Positions 20,437 through 31,852 of a DNA stretch of 64,000 nt are shown here, piece after piece. Source of the DNA: Helicostylum pulchrum (Eukaryota; Mucoromycota; Mucoromycetes; Mucorales; Mucoraceae). The stretch spans positions 593,001 through 657,000 of the forward strand of contig JAIXMO010000011.1 of NCBI GenBank assembly GCA_025677825.1, given 5' to 3'. The notes below the pieces were generated by a model. The model made no database searches, was not told the DNA's origin, and saw only the letters and a list, made by a program, of their open reading frames with translations. Numbering within the stretch: position 1 is the stretch's first letter; each line of letters starts with the position of its first letter. Position numbers and translations under genes: made by a program.

Positions 20437-21992
20437 CCTCTCTCTATTTCTCTCTCTCTCCCCCAGCCCCCCCCCCTTTTTTTTTTCATAGTATTTTATA
20501 TTCATCAAGTAATAAAATTTTAAAAACGCTATTTAGTCTTCATCTTGTTTCTTTCGGGTTTCACATTGAAAATTAGAATTTAAAGTTGGAGTAACAATGT
20601 CTCCGAAATGATTTGTTTCTTGTCAAACAAGTTTTTTTAAAAAAAAATAGTACAAAGGGACATATATATATCTTCAAAAAGATATAGTTGTTTAATTTAC
20701 AAAATAAAATAAAAAAATACATGTATATTGGCGGAGGACCATACCCGATAATTACTTATCAACTGCCCTGTATACCCCCAGATTCAGTAATACCTCGATG
20801 TTTTATCAAATACCTTTTCTAATTTTATAGTTCTAGCCTATAAATAGTAACTCTATTTGAGAGCTCGAGACTAAACGGAACGCTTGGGACTAAAACTTAC
20901 GCACTTTTTTTATTATACGTATTTTTTATTATTATTATTATTATTAATCGATTAAAATATGTGATATCAGTAACAAATTTGTTTTCGAATATAAGTATGT
21001 ACAGCCGGGGAAAAAAAGATAAATTCTCGCCTTATTAATAGAAAAATGTGACAGAACGGTGTATATGTATGCGCGTGTGCGTGTGCGTGAGCGTATTTTC
21101 CACCCGAGACCAAAAATGCTTGGAAATATACAAATATGGATTTACCGCACCTTGTTAAACAAATTTACACACATCACGGTATTAAAAAAAAGATAGATAG
21201 TTCCAACTGAACATGTTATCTTATTAAGATACATAAACGTATGTGTGTTGTCTCTACTGATGTATCGAAAAAGTTTTCTTTTCAAGTAAGCAAAATATAC
21301 ACATTTCGTTAAAAAGAGTCAATCATTGTAGTACGAACAAAAAGGATATATTACTTTTTTTTTTTTTTTGAAAAAAAGTGGGTCCCCAGACCAAAAAGAC
21401 TTTTATTTTGCCAAGATAGGACACACCATCAAGTACTGTCAATATTTTAGCAGTAGTAGCGTTTGAATACCTTAATAATTTGTATTAAAAAAACGTAAAT
21501 TAGAGTTGAAGCTTTCGATACAACGATCGATTAAACGATTGTACAAGATAAATAAAGAAAATAATGCGTATTTACGCGACAAGTGCACTTTTTTGAAGCC
21601 TCAAATAAGGTTTGAAACATTTCTGCTTCCGATCAAATGCATGTCAGTAATACGTTGTAAAAAGTTTGGGTACTGAAGCAAATGCATTTAGAGCTTGGAG
21701 TATTAAAAAGATATATTTAAGGCAGTATACTATTGCTTTTGGTATAAGCTTGTGTATCCACCCATTTTTTTTTTGCTAGTTAACTAACCAAAAGTGATAG
21801 AAATGATACTTCAAAAAGAAAAAGCTAGTACCTGCAAGATTTTTTATAATACAGTAAAAAGACCCTTTCTGTCAAAAAGAAAGAAAGAAAGAAAATAAGG
21901 GCAGCTCTAATACTGACCATGTTACATAAAAAGAAAAGTAAAGATAGCCATGTTACATAAACCTTTTTTCTCTTCCTTTTATTAAACTTAAT
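20437..21992. other. long intergenic stretch, no gene seen
   Basis: No protein-like frame on either strand. Contents: (TTA)n microsatellite at 20928-20946, a GT/GC alternating tract at 21061-21094 (GCGCGTGTGCGTGTGCG, prone to Z-DNA), T/A homopolymers at 21356-21378, and a GAAA repeat at 21876-21896 before the next gene. Confidence 0.55.
21061..21094. repeat. alternating purine-pyrimidine tract
   Basis: The stretch reads GTATATGTATGCGCGTGTGC and continues GTGTGCGTGAGCG, an almost strict purine-pyrimidine alternation over about 34 bp. Such tracts favour left-handed DNA and often slip during replication. Confidence 0.5.
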
Positions 21993-23219
21993 ATGAACTC
22001 TATTACTAACAAACCTAAAATAAACATCCTCCTTGTCGGTTTACCAGGAGTTGGAAAAACCAGTTTATGCCAAGCATTTGGAGCAAACACTGTTGAGGGA
22101 TTCTCGTACGGTTTCGGACTATCCAAAAAGGCACATATAGTAGAGTTTACCACCCATAAATGTACTTATCATATTATTGATGCGCCTCAAATTTATAACC
22201 CACAAGATGAAGCAATGACTCGAAAGCATGCGGACGAGATGAGCAGAATTTTAAACTTGGCTTCAGTACCTCTGGTCATTTGCTTTGTCATCTGCATTCA
22301 ACAACATGACATGTTGGCAAAGTCGAGTGATTTTGCCATGATGAGAATCATTGCTGGTTACTATAATCAAGCACAAGTTAAATTTTCATTGATTATTAAT
22401 CGACTCACTCAAACTGAATTCTCTGTGGTTTCTAATAACTCCATGTACAGAGGCGAGTTTCTCAAGTCCTTTGAAAGGAATAGTGGTGTACCTATTACAG
22501 ATGATGACATTCTTCTTATTCATAATAAGTTTTTAACTCACAGTCTGCAAGAGCAGAAAGAACTACTATCTAGTTATTTACGAAAGTTTGAAGCTGGACA
22601 TATGTCTGCTGAATTTGGGCAACCAACAACCAATAGTTTCTCGGATGATCCTTTTACAACCGCATATAATCATTCGATGCAAAAATATCAAAATGACTTG
22701 AAGGTTATTATGGAACAAAATAATACGAGTCATCATAATAGTTTTTTCCAGGGGTTTCAAGAACAACAAATGCAAGTATTTCAACAAATAATGGCTGGTA
22801 ATAGTGGGTTTGGTGGTGGTGCTTCTTCTTCTTATCAGCAACAAAGCCCGTTCAATCAGTTTGCATCTGCGCCTCAATCACCAACAAGTCCTTACCCGAC
22901 CAATGAATATCTTGGTCAATATTTACAACACGCTGCTGTAAACGGTAACACCATGTCAAATGCTTACCTTAACCAATACTTGAATACTTTAAATAATATT
23001 AACCAACAACAGGCTGCATTTGGTTCAACCAATATACATAATCAGCAGCAGACGACGACAAATCCCAATAATACAAACAATGAGCTTTTTGGCACAGCAG
23101 GAGCATTTGTGGGAGGTGCTATGGGAGTGCCAGGAATGTCTGGATCAAATAATGACATATACGGAGCAGCTGGCTCCTTTGTAGGCGGTGCGGTAACTGC
23201 CGGCTGTACAATTATGTGA
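21993..23219 (+). CDS. AIG1/GIMA-like GTPase with Gln/Asn-rich tail and C-terminal CaaX box
   Basis: A single exon, 408 residues. The N-terminal 200 residues form a P-loop GTPase-like domain: GLPGVGKTS at residues 16-24 (G1), a DAP motif near 66 in the G3 position, then a helical part. The order and the absence of a Ras-type NKxD motif fit AIG1/GIMA/IAN GTPases best (INRL may stand at G4). Residues about 200-360 are low-complexity, rich in Gln, Asn, Ser and Phe. Two near-identical glycine-rich blocks (GTAGAFVGGAMG and GAAGSFVGGAVT) lie at the end. The last four residues are CTIM, a farnesylation-type CaaX box, so the protein should be lipid-anchored to a membrane. Function unknown; GIMA proteins scaffold on membranes. 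Confidence 0.75.
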   Translation: MNSITNKPKINILLVGLPGVGKTSLCQAFGANTVEGFSYGFGLSKKAHIVEFTTHKCTYHIIDAPQIYNPQDEAMTRKHADEMSRILNLASVPLVICFVICIQQHDMLAKSSDFAMMRIIAGYYNQAQVKFSLIINRLTQTEFSVVSNNSMYRGEFLKSFERNSGVPITDDDILLIHNKFLTHSLQEQKELLSSYLRKFEAGHMSAEFGQPTTNSFSDDPFTTAYNHSMQKYQNDLKVIMEQNNTSHHNSFFQGFQEQQMQVFQQIMAGNSGFGGGASSSYQQQSPFNQFASAPQSPTSPYPTNEYLGQYLQHAAVNGNTMSNAYLNQYLNTLNNINQQQAAFGSTNIHNQQQTTTNPNNTNNELFGTAGAFVGGAMGVPGMSGSNNDIYGAAGSFVGGAVTAGCTIM

Positions 23220-23331
23220 TCTTCTACACCATGATGATATAAAATGACGCGCTAATTTATATATTTTTTAAACAAACAAATTGAACATTAAATGATTTAT
23301 TTATAACAACAAAAAATTTACATAATTTTTA

Positions 23332-23739
23332 TTAATGTTTTAATATACTTGGAATTACAATTATAGATACCACGATAGCCATAATCGCTAATGAACCTAA
23401 TATGAAAAAGGCTAGAAATACGAGTCTTCCATCGTACACTGTATTGGCCCAAGATTTTAAATAGTAGTGGATTCGTTGGTGTAACGGTAAATTAGCAATA
23501 TCAGACCAGGTATCGTCTGTATCGTGATCGTGCTGTTGTTGCTGGTGCTCTTGGTAGTATGTGTTTTGGTCGGACTCAGATATAAAAGGTTCGTTTTTAT
23601 AATGAAGTCTGGCGGATTGTAAGTAAGTAGGTGGAGGCAGCGACTGTCCAACAATACAGTCGTAGCTGGGAGGTGAAGAAGTTGTAGTGGAAATTGGTTG
23701 CTCTTCAACCAGAGCTTTTTCGTCCATAAAAGAGTACAT
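23332..23739 (-). CDS. tail-anchored membrane protein with two PPxY motifs
   Basis: A single exon, 135 residues. Residues 22-40 contain PPSY and PPTY, the WW-domain ligands recognised by Rsp5/Nedd4 ubiquitin ligases. A His/Gln/Asp-rich stretch follows. The only hydrophobic segment (about residues 107-131, LVFLAFFILGSLAIMAIVVS) lies at the C-terminus and leaves only a few residues outside, the layout of a tail-anchored protein. This combination suggests a small Rsp5 adaptor that brings the ligase to endosomal or vacuolar membranes, as yeast Bsd2, Ssh4 and Ear1 do, without obvious homology to any. The gene is convergent with the GTPase gene 112 bp away and divergent from RPA49. Confidence 0.7.
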   Translation of the reverse strand: MYSFMDEKALVEEQPISTTTSSPPSYDCIVGQSLPPPTYLQSARLHYKNEPFISESDQNTYYQEHQQQQHDHDTDDTWSDIANLPLHQRIHYYLKSWANTVYDGRLVFLAFFILGSLAIMAIVVSIIVIPSILKH

Positions 23740-24151
23740 TATATAAGTTAATATGTGTATATATAAAAGAAAAAAAAAGTATGCGTATTAAAAGAAAGAT
23801 GTGTTTATATATTTTTTTTTATGGAAAAAATATTTTGTTGTTGTTTGGGAATACAGGAAAGAAAGCGAATTAAAATAAAGTGTTGAAAACATGTAACAAA
23901 TAAGAAGCTAAAATAAACATTAGCGTTTATATACGACTTTTCAACATATTGCTTGGCGTTTGTATGCTACATAAAAGTCGGTATAATAAACGGGTTTTCC
24001 CATCATTTTCGGGACTACGGAGCTTGGAAAGAGGGGGGGGGGAATTTGACACTTTCGTGACTTTTTTTAAATTAGGCAAGCCACCTCTTTGGAAAAAAAA
24101 TCCATATTTTTTTTTTAACTTTTCCCAAGTTTTAAACTATATACATATACA
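23740..24151. other. divergent promoter region, no gene seen
   Basis: Shared upstream region of the PPxY protein (minus) and RPA49 (plus). It contains a TATATA element near 23756, a 10-G homopolymer at 24032-24041, and T tracts before the RPA49 start. No protein-like frame is visible. Confidence 0.5.
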
Positions 24152-25605
24152 ATGGGAAAAAGAAAGAGTACTGAAGAACACACTTCTTCTCGTCATGTCA
24201 AAGTTAACGCAGTCGAAAAGGAGACTGATGTTGAAACTCCTTACTTGGGTAATTCCTTCTTTTTTTTTATAATGTATTTATAGTAAATGAATTCTAATCA
24301 ACACGAAATAGCTGCCTTCCCTGGTACAAAGCCCAGCTCTGACATGAGTTTCACAGCATATAAAAATAACGACGTTACTTCTTCATCAAAGAAGGCCGAA
24401 CAAAGATTTGTTTCAGGCGAAACTGACAAAGTTATCTTTAGCGGTGCTAACTATGGTCCCAACTCTGTTCGCAATAACCAGTGCAAGTAAGTTTTTAAAT
24501 TTTACTCTAAATTTTTGTAATAGTCAGTATAATAATTGATGTTTTTTTTTTTTTTTTTGAACAAAAGGTATATTGTTGGTGTTTACTCTAAGAAGGATAA
24601 TACTTTAGAAATCACCAATGCACCTATTATCAAGATGAGCCGTACAGTAAAGGCTTTAGATACAGAAATTGCTGGAAACACCACTATGGCCAGAGGAAAT
24701 ATTGCTCGTACTGCTCTTGGTTTAGCTTTCGGTACTGCCAAGGCCAAACAACAATTGAAGAGTGATGAACGTAATATGGTTAAGGGTGACGATTTGATGG
24801 AAGAGATGGATACTTTACACTCTGAAATTAGTAAAGCTACAGTCAACATACCAAAGAAGGAAGAGATGAAGAAATCAATGGAATCTGAATTACCTGTACC
24901 TAAACATAATATTGATGCCGAGTCCCCTGAAGAGGCCTATGATATCGAATCTATTGTCACAGACGAAGAGCTTAATTCGTTACAATTTAAGGACGTTTTA
25001 AAGGAAACCTCTTTGGAAGGTATCAAAACTCATTTGGCTTATCACGATTCCAAATTCGTCAATGATCGTATCATGTCTATTATCGGCTCATCTGGAAAGA
25101 AGGATCGTACCAGAGTTCGTAAACTTATGTATATCAACTTACTTATGGGATACTATCTTCGTGTTCGTCCTAACGATTTGAAGAACCGTAGAAAGGTCGA
25201 GGCTGCATTAAAGACACCTTCAAGTATAGTCCTTGATGGACTTGCCGAAAGATATACTGAATCTAACTAGTAAGTTTATACATACATATTTTTATGTATA
25301 TATGTTGGTAACTAATAATTTTTTTCTTTTTCAGTCGTACACCTGTTATGGCAGACAAGATTCTTTTATATATGTTTACCCTTATTCTTTCAATCTCTGG
25401 TTATAGCGTTCTTATCGATGAACTCGGTAAAGATCTCTTACTTAAGCCTACAAAGCTTGTATCATTATTTAAAAGTTTAGGTTGTAAGGTTGATAAAGCA
25501 AGTGCGGAAGAATGTCGCGATGTTGGTAACAAATCAGCAAAGAAAGCCACTTTGGTTGTTCCCTTAAAGTTCCCTGAAGTTAGAAGTGGTATTAGTCGTC
25601 GTTAA
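24152..25605 (+). CDS. RPA49: RNA polymerase I subunit RPA49 (A49)
   Basis: Pol I-specific subunit that, with RPA34, stabilises initiation and elongation on rDNA in the nucleolus. Four exons (24152-24248, 24312-24486, 24568-25269, 25335-25605) give 414 residues, the expected size. The N-terminal dimerisation module runs to about residue 130 and includes YIVGVYSKKDNTLEITNAP; a linker follows with FGTAKAKQQLKSDERN; the C-terminal tandem winged-helix part contains RVRKLMYINLLMGYYLRVRP and ends in a basic GISRR. The first acceptor is the AG at 24310-24311; the nearer TATAG at 24283 would put an in-frame TAA in the exon. The third intron falls inside Y|RTPVMADK. The family assignment rests on order and sequence over the whole length. 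Confidence 0.9.
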
Positions 25606-26401
25606 ATAAAAATCAAGTAGAAATCAAAATAAAATAAATCATAAATATCATCCTTCATCATATATAATCGTGGCTTTATGAGAGAAATTGTGGTTAGTGT
25701 ATATATTGGTTTGGCTGTTACTTGCATTGTATTTTTTGATACAATTGCTAGCAACTCCGCTGTTACACACGACATGTCGTGGCAACTGTCACTATTAGAA
25801 ACAAAGCGGATTAAGGTATTGCCTTTGAAAACGTTTATTAAGAAAAAAAAAAGAGGTACTATAAAAAACGGAATTTTATTAAATTAAATCGGCAGAAATA
25901 ATCCGACACAAATTAAAGTTTTCTCTGCAGACGGGTAAAGATGACGATCAGTACTGTTTATACTTTTTATAAAGCCTATTTCGGTTAATAGTGCTGTATA
26001 GAGAGATACCCAAATATCGCTTCGATCGGCTAACAATTAAATACTAACCGAGATTATGACTTGTATCGTCGATCACTTTCCTGTAGTATTTTTTCACAGG
26101 TAATACATAAAAAAAGGCTAGGGTAATTTTCTCTCTCTCTCTCTGTTGCAAAAAGTAATTGGTTTATTCTAGACGGTTTCTGTTTCTGGAAGGGCAATTG
26201 AGTATGGAAAGGATCAGTAACCATTTTGTGACGCTGAAAAAAATTTTGGTTTTCTATTTTTCTTTTTTTTGAGCACTTGGGACTGGTTTATGTAACTTTT
26301 TTTTTTCTTTTTTTTTTTTTTTTTTTTTTTGACATAAAAGTTTTTAAATTTTTTTTTCGTTCTTTTTTTTTTTTTCCCAAGATCTTTTTAAACTAGTTTG
26401 A
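25606..26401. other. intergenic, no convincing gene
   Basis: Spacer upstream of PRMT1. A 69-codon frame at 25678-25887 begins like a membrane segment but ends in low-complexity lysine and is not supported. A (TC)n tract at 26131-26144 and very long T tracts (26300-26330, 26362-26375) precede the PRMT1 start. Confidence 0.5.
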
Positions 26402-27677
<1,276 letters not shown>

Positions 27678-28773
27678 ATAATACACCATTTTTGAAACTT
27701 ATTTATACATTCTTCTATTATTTTTTCTCTCTCTTTAACTTACACACTTGTAACTAAAAATGCATTCCTTTTATTTTTCCACACATTTTTTCATTAAAAA
27801 TTACTACTTTTTTTTCGTTTATTTTTTCGGATTGCTTTCCTGTGTATCTTTTCTGCCAAAGTATGACTATCTATTTTTTTTTTTCGGAGGCGTGGATCTC
27901 GTTGCTTGTCAATATTAGGATTTAGTAGTGATAATCGCGTATTATGATGTTGCAGTACTTGCTTTATTTATATTTTTTTTTTTTCGTCAAGTTCGAAGTA
28001 TTATAAATAATGGAGCTATTATTTTAAATAGCATAGGTAGGAAGTAGGTGGATATGACTGAATCCGTGAAAATAGGTAATATGGTAATAGTGCTCACCAT
28101 CTCTTTTTTTTTTTGGAAGAGAAAAATAAATAAAGCTAATATTACAGTAGCGACAGTCTGTTTAAAGCTATGTAGATTAACATGTTTTATTAGTAATCAT
28201 TTTTTTAAAAAAATATAGGAAAATCATATGTACCGATAAAAGAGAGTAATAAAATAAAATAGAGTTATAAAAGAGAAAAGAAAAAAGAAAAAGAGCTTAA
28301 ATAGTGAGGAAAAATTGTGATAAAACACATGACTCGATTAGTCCCGCACTTGAAGAAAAAATACTAACATACCATCTGCTCATGCAATCAAAAACATTAT
28401 CTACAATAGGCAGTCAATCATAAACATGTTTGTTTGGTGTTGACTTGGTTTCTAGTGGTATTAGAATTGAATAAATTGAGCTGTCATGTAATGTCAAAAA
28501 GATGATTAAAAAAAGATATTGGATACAATTCTAAGATGATTTTCTATGTATAAAAAAAAAAGGATTCTACTACGTTTGTCTTGCTAGACGGGGTTTGGTT
28601 GGATAAATCACTTTCATCATGCAAAGTAACCGATTTTTTTAAAGATTGGATATATTTATCCGTATCTGTAACACGGATGTAGTTCTGATTGGCAGTGCTA
28701 CTTTCGATTCTTCACGCGAAATAAAAAAATGCTTGATTAGAGCAGAAAAAAAAAGCGCCACCTCGCTACGTTA
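27678..28773. other. intergenic, repeat-like, no gene seen
   Basis: A/T-rich sequence downstream of PRMT1. It contains a diverged CAGTAGCG-type terminal motif preceded by TA at 28145-28167. No protein-like frame is visible on either strand. Confidence 0.5.
28145..28167 (+). repeat. diverged transposon-terminus-like motif
   Basis: TA followed by CAGTAGCGACAGTCTGTTTA resembles the terminal repeat of the element at 56778 (identical for the first eight bases, then related with a one-base shift). No partner end is seen nearby. Probably an old, degraded end. Confidence 0.35.
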
Positions 28774-28796
28774 CAGTAGCGGCTCAATTTAAGGGT
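28774..28796 (+). repeat. solo transposon terminal repeat
   Basis: TA followed by CAGTAGCGGCTCAATTTAAG and GGT matches the left terminus of the element at 56778 with one difference (A for T at position 13). It lies 1.3 kb before copy A of the duplication in the same orientation. No matching right end was found in the following 4 kb. Confidence 0.6.
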
Positions 28797-29493
28797 ATTA
28801 GAAAACTATATTATATTGCCACTTCAAAAAAAAAATACCGCACAAGCATTTTTATAATTATTCCGTCCAATTTTCGGTTTAAGGCCGTTACCGTAAAGAT
28901 AATCATTTTCTAGATAAGAATAAAAGTACAGTAGTTGCATCTGAAGTATTTTGTTCTGTACTTAATGTTCATAATAATTTGACAGCTGTAATGCGTGCAT
29001 AAAAAAAAAAAAGAAGTACTTACAACGCTGAAGAGCATCCTTATAAGGCTTTTCCAATTACTGGCCTTTTGTCCTGCAGTTTTACAAATGCATATAATAA
29101 GAGTTCAGGTTATGGAACCTTTTGGCAAAATAGGCGTATGCTGCGAAAAGGAAAACAAAACTAGGTTTGCACTAGACCGTTTTACAAGAAACAGTCAAAA
29201 AGTCTTCCCTTTTGAATAAATAGAAAGGAAAAGAAAGATAAACATCTTTTTTTTTTCTTCTCTTTATAAGTTTATTATCATTACCACCATCACCTTTTAT
29301 TTTAACTTTGCAAACCTTTTAAACACCAACTTATTTTAAAGCACAAACGTTTTTTATCCCTCTGAAATTACTATGGAATTAAGAACAGGAAGTTGCTTTG
29401 GTTATATCTGTTTTCCAAGTATTTATAATGATTGGAAGAATGGTTTTAAGTCGGATATATTTTATCTAATCTGTAGCATTGTTAAGTCATTAC

Positions 29494-29519
29494 AGAAAAG
29501 AGGTTGACTCCTCTTTTCT
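29494..29519. repeat. perfect 10-bp inverted repeat
   Basis: AGAAAAGAGG and its exact complement CCTCTTTTCT are separated by a 6-nt loop (TTGACT). Another hairpin follows 57 bp later. Confidence 0.65.
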
Positions 29520-29575
29520 TGCATATGTTGATAATGTTTGAGTATCCTGTTATACGATCAAAATGAATATTCTCG

Positions 29576-29626
29576 TTAAGTCTGAAGAACGCTTTTTTGC
29601 GTTTGAAAAAGCGTTTTCAGGCTTAA
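29576..29626. repeat. about 20-bp imperfect inverted repeat
   Basis: TTAAGTCTGAAGAACGCTTT pairs with AAAGCGTTTTCAGGCTTAA after a short loop; the arms differ at two places. Part of the arm (GCGTTTTT) recurs just downstream at 29631. As RNA it would form a long hairpin, suitable as a small-RNA precursor or as a relic of a palindromic element. Confidence 0.6.
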
Positions 29627-30098
29627 CAAAGCGTTTTTCAAAATCGATAAAACTGAAGTCTTCTCTTTAAATGGTAAACTTGGTACTAACCGAATGTAAA
29701 ATATCAAGTTATTATCACATTGGATCCCTGCAAGCATTCCGATATCTTGGACAGTGTCGACTACTTGAAAATCAAAGATAAAAACTCGGAAATAAAAAAA
29801 AACCTAATCAGGTCGTAATAGGCTTTCATCTTGTTTCATTCTTTTGGATCAACTCCACATTTTAACTACTTCATCAATGAACAGACCTTTGATGTTATAC
29901 TGTTGAGTAATCTAGGCTTTCAATCGTCCTTTTTCTTTTGGAGGGATGCTAATTATAGGAGTAACGCCATTAAAGTCTTTTTTTAAAAAAAAACTTGAAA
30001 AAAGTTAGCAACAACGTGTTGACGAAAAAAAAAAGGGTTATGTTTTGTGACACCTACACTAAAAAATATATGCACAGGCTGTAAGCGACGTTTTTTTT

Positions 30099-31852
30099 TT
30101 TGAAACCACAAAAAAAGGCCACAAAAAAAAAAGTATAAAAGGGGTGGTTTTTCACCTTGATTTTTTTTTTTTCTTTTTTTTCTTTTTTTTCTTCAAAGTT
30201 TTTTCCCCAGGGTTTTCTTTACTGATTGAGTTCTCCGGGACTCATGAGGGCCTTGATGGATGACAGTCGGACTCACGCCTATTGCGATAGCTACGATGGT
30301 GGGGTTGGGACATTCTCGGTGAAACCGGAGTCTGTCGGCTAAGTTTGAGTTTGAGTGCTCTGACGCGGGGAGGTTGGAGTTCAGACAGTGAGGACTTATC
30401 GGACAGTGAAGGTAGAGGGGGGGGGGGGGGTTCCAAACGTCGTAGCTATTTCAGTAGAACGCAGAAGGGGGCTCTCGGAAGTCAAGGTAAAATTTTTAAT
30501 GAAAATGAAAATGAAAAATTATACAATACTTTAAAACAATGTGATTACACCAAGACAGTAAAAAAAAAAATAGTGATTCAAATATAAAATAAAAAGGGTT
30601 GATAAATAAATAACGCAGTAATACAGAAACGTAAACGATGGTATAATAAAGATATATAAAAGAAAAACAATATAAAACAATATAAAAAAAAACAATTCAA
30701 GAAAAAAACTATGTTTAAAACAATCGAAAAGCGAGGCAGCACTGTATAAAAAAAAGAAGAAATAATGGGATACAGTTAGTACATGTTTTAATATAGTTAT
30801 AAATCAAAGAAGCTTTCTTACCAAAAAATGGACTAAGTTATAAGAAACTAACAAAAAAATAAATAATGTCAATAAAGATTTCTACCGTGAATATATATTA
30901 AAAAATCTTAAAGACCCTCGTATTAAATGGGATCTAAAATGAACATTTTATTTTTGAGGTAACAGGAAAAGAAAAAGAGAAAAAAGGAACTAGGAATTAG
31001 GAAGAAAGAAAACGAATGAGGAATGGAGGAAAGAAATAAGTGCTGAAATAAAAAATCCGTGGGTACTGCGAGATGAAATAAAGGCCGTGAAGTAGACATT
31101 TTTCTATATTTTTCCACCTTAATTTTTTTGGACAGCTCTCATTTACTTGCTCTTATTGAATCAGGCAAAAAGCCTTGCCTGTTTACTACTGCTGTTATTT
31201 CTCCGTTAAACTCAGGAACAAAAATAAGAACCCATGTAACGATTAAAAGCTGTGGTATTTAGAACTAACAAAGCAAGTTTTTACAATTCAGATTAAAGTC
31301 ATCTTAAAAGTAAAATAGATTGGGGTTAGACAAGTGTCAGCGAATTGCATTGTATTCTTTAAAGGCCATGTATTCTTTGTCAGTAGCTACAGTACATAAA
31401 AACCGTATTACGTTTACCTCGTTATAGCTTCAGATAGCTTGGACAAACGCACACAACTCCTTACGTTAATTCCGTAATATTATACTGTCACCAAAAAAAA
31501 TACGTTCTCAGTTTACACGGCAGAGAATAGTACGTTTAGTTTGTATAGTAGTAGTAGTAGATAAGAAAGAGGAATTGGTATGGAGATGCTTGGATGAGAT
31601 ATGTTGTAATGATGAATTTGTGTCAAGAGGAAAGGCTCATGCAATACGTGCGTAGCCGAAGAAAATGGTTATTTATACAATGGCTAGTATTGATGGCTAC
31701 AGTGAAGTACGATATATATAAGTGCTATGCATAAAGCATTTTTTTTTTAAGAAAAGAATGGATTCATTGTGATTTGTGTACATCTGTTTGTCTTTACGTA
31801 GTAAACAAAGGTCTTTTGGAAAGTGAAATAGTATAATACAGCTCGAGATACC
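30099..31852. repeat. segmental duplication, copy A
   Basis: About 1.75 kb nearly identical to 57290-59040, with only scattered substitutions and short indels. In order: a TATA box (TATAAAAGG, 30134), T tracts, a GC-rich 300-bp segment (about 30200-30486) ending in a strong splice donor (CAAG/gtaaaa), A-rich DNA, a purine-rich tract (30950-31100), and a CAGGCAA...TTGCCTG hairpin near 31165. The GC-rich part can be read as ...SALTRGGWSSDSEDLSDSEG, a Gly run, then SKRRSYFSRTQKGALGSQG, but has no good ATG. The unit could be a duplicated promoter plus first exon, or a non-coding RNA gene. Confidence 0.85.

Larger units (their letters stand above)
28797..30098. other. gene-poor repeat region with hairpins
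   Basis: Between the solo terminal repeat and copy A. Holds two strong inverted repeats (29494-29519 and 29576-29626). Short frames such as 28995-29219 exist but have no recognisable family; one reading, starting YNAEEHPYKAFPITGLLSC near 29021, looks mildly protein-like and stops after about 50 codons. Confidence 0.4.

Noticed and set aside
24284..24311. Earlier acceptor (TATAG at 24281-24283) for RPA49 exon 2
   Set aside because: Using it puts an in-frame TAA shortly after the junction; the AG at 24310-24311 gives a continuous frame.
25678..25887. 69-codon frame with a hydrophobic start after RPA49
   Set aside because: The second half is low-complexity lysine, the length is within chance for this composition, and no splice extension or family is evident.
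30242..30436. Minus-strand frames in the GC-rich block (and 57377-57670 in copy B)
   Set aside because: They are Pro/Ser-rich shadows of the opposite strand, differ at their ends between the copies, and resemble no family.
30923..31117. 64-codon minus-strand frame identical in both copies (58108-58302)
   Set aside because: It is low-complexity Phe/Ser/Leu, the complement of a purine-rich tract; identity merely reflects the duplication.
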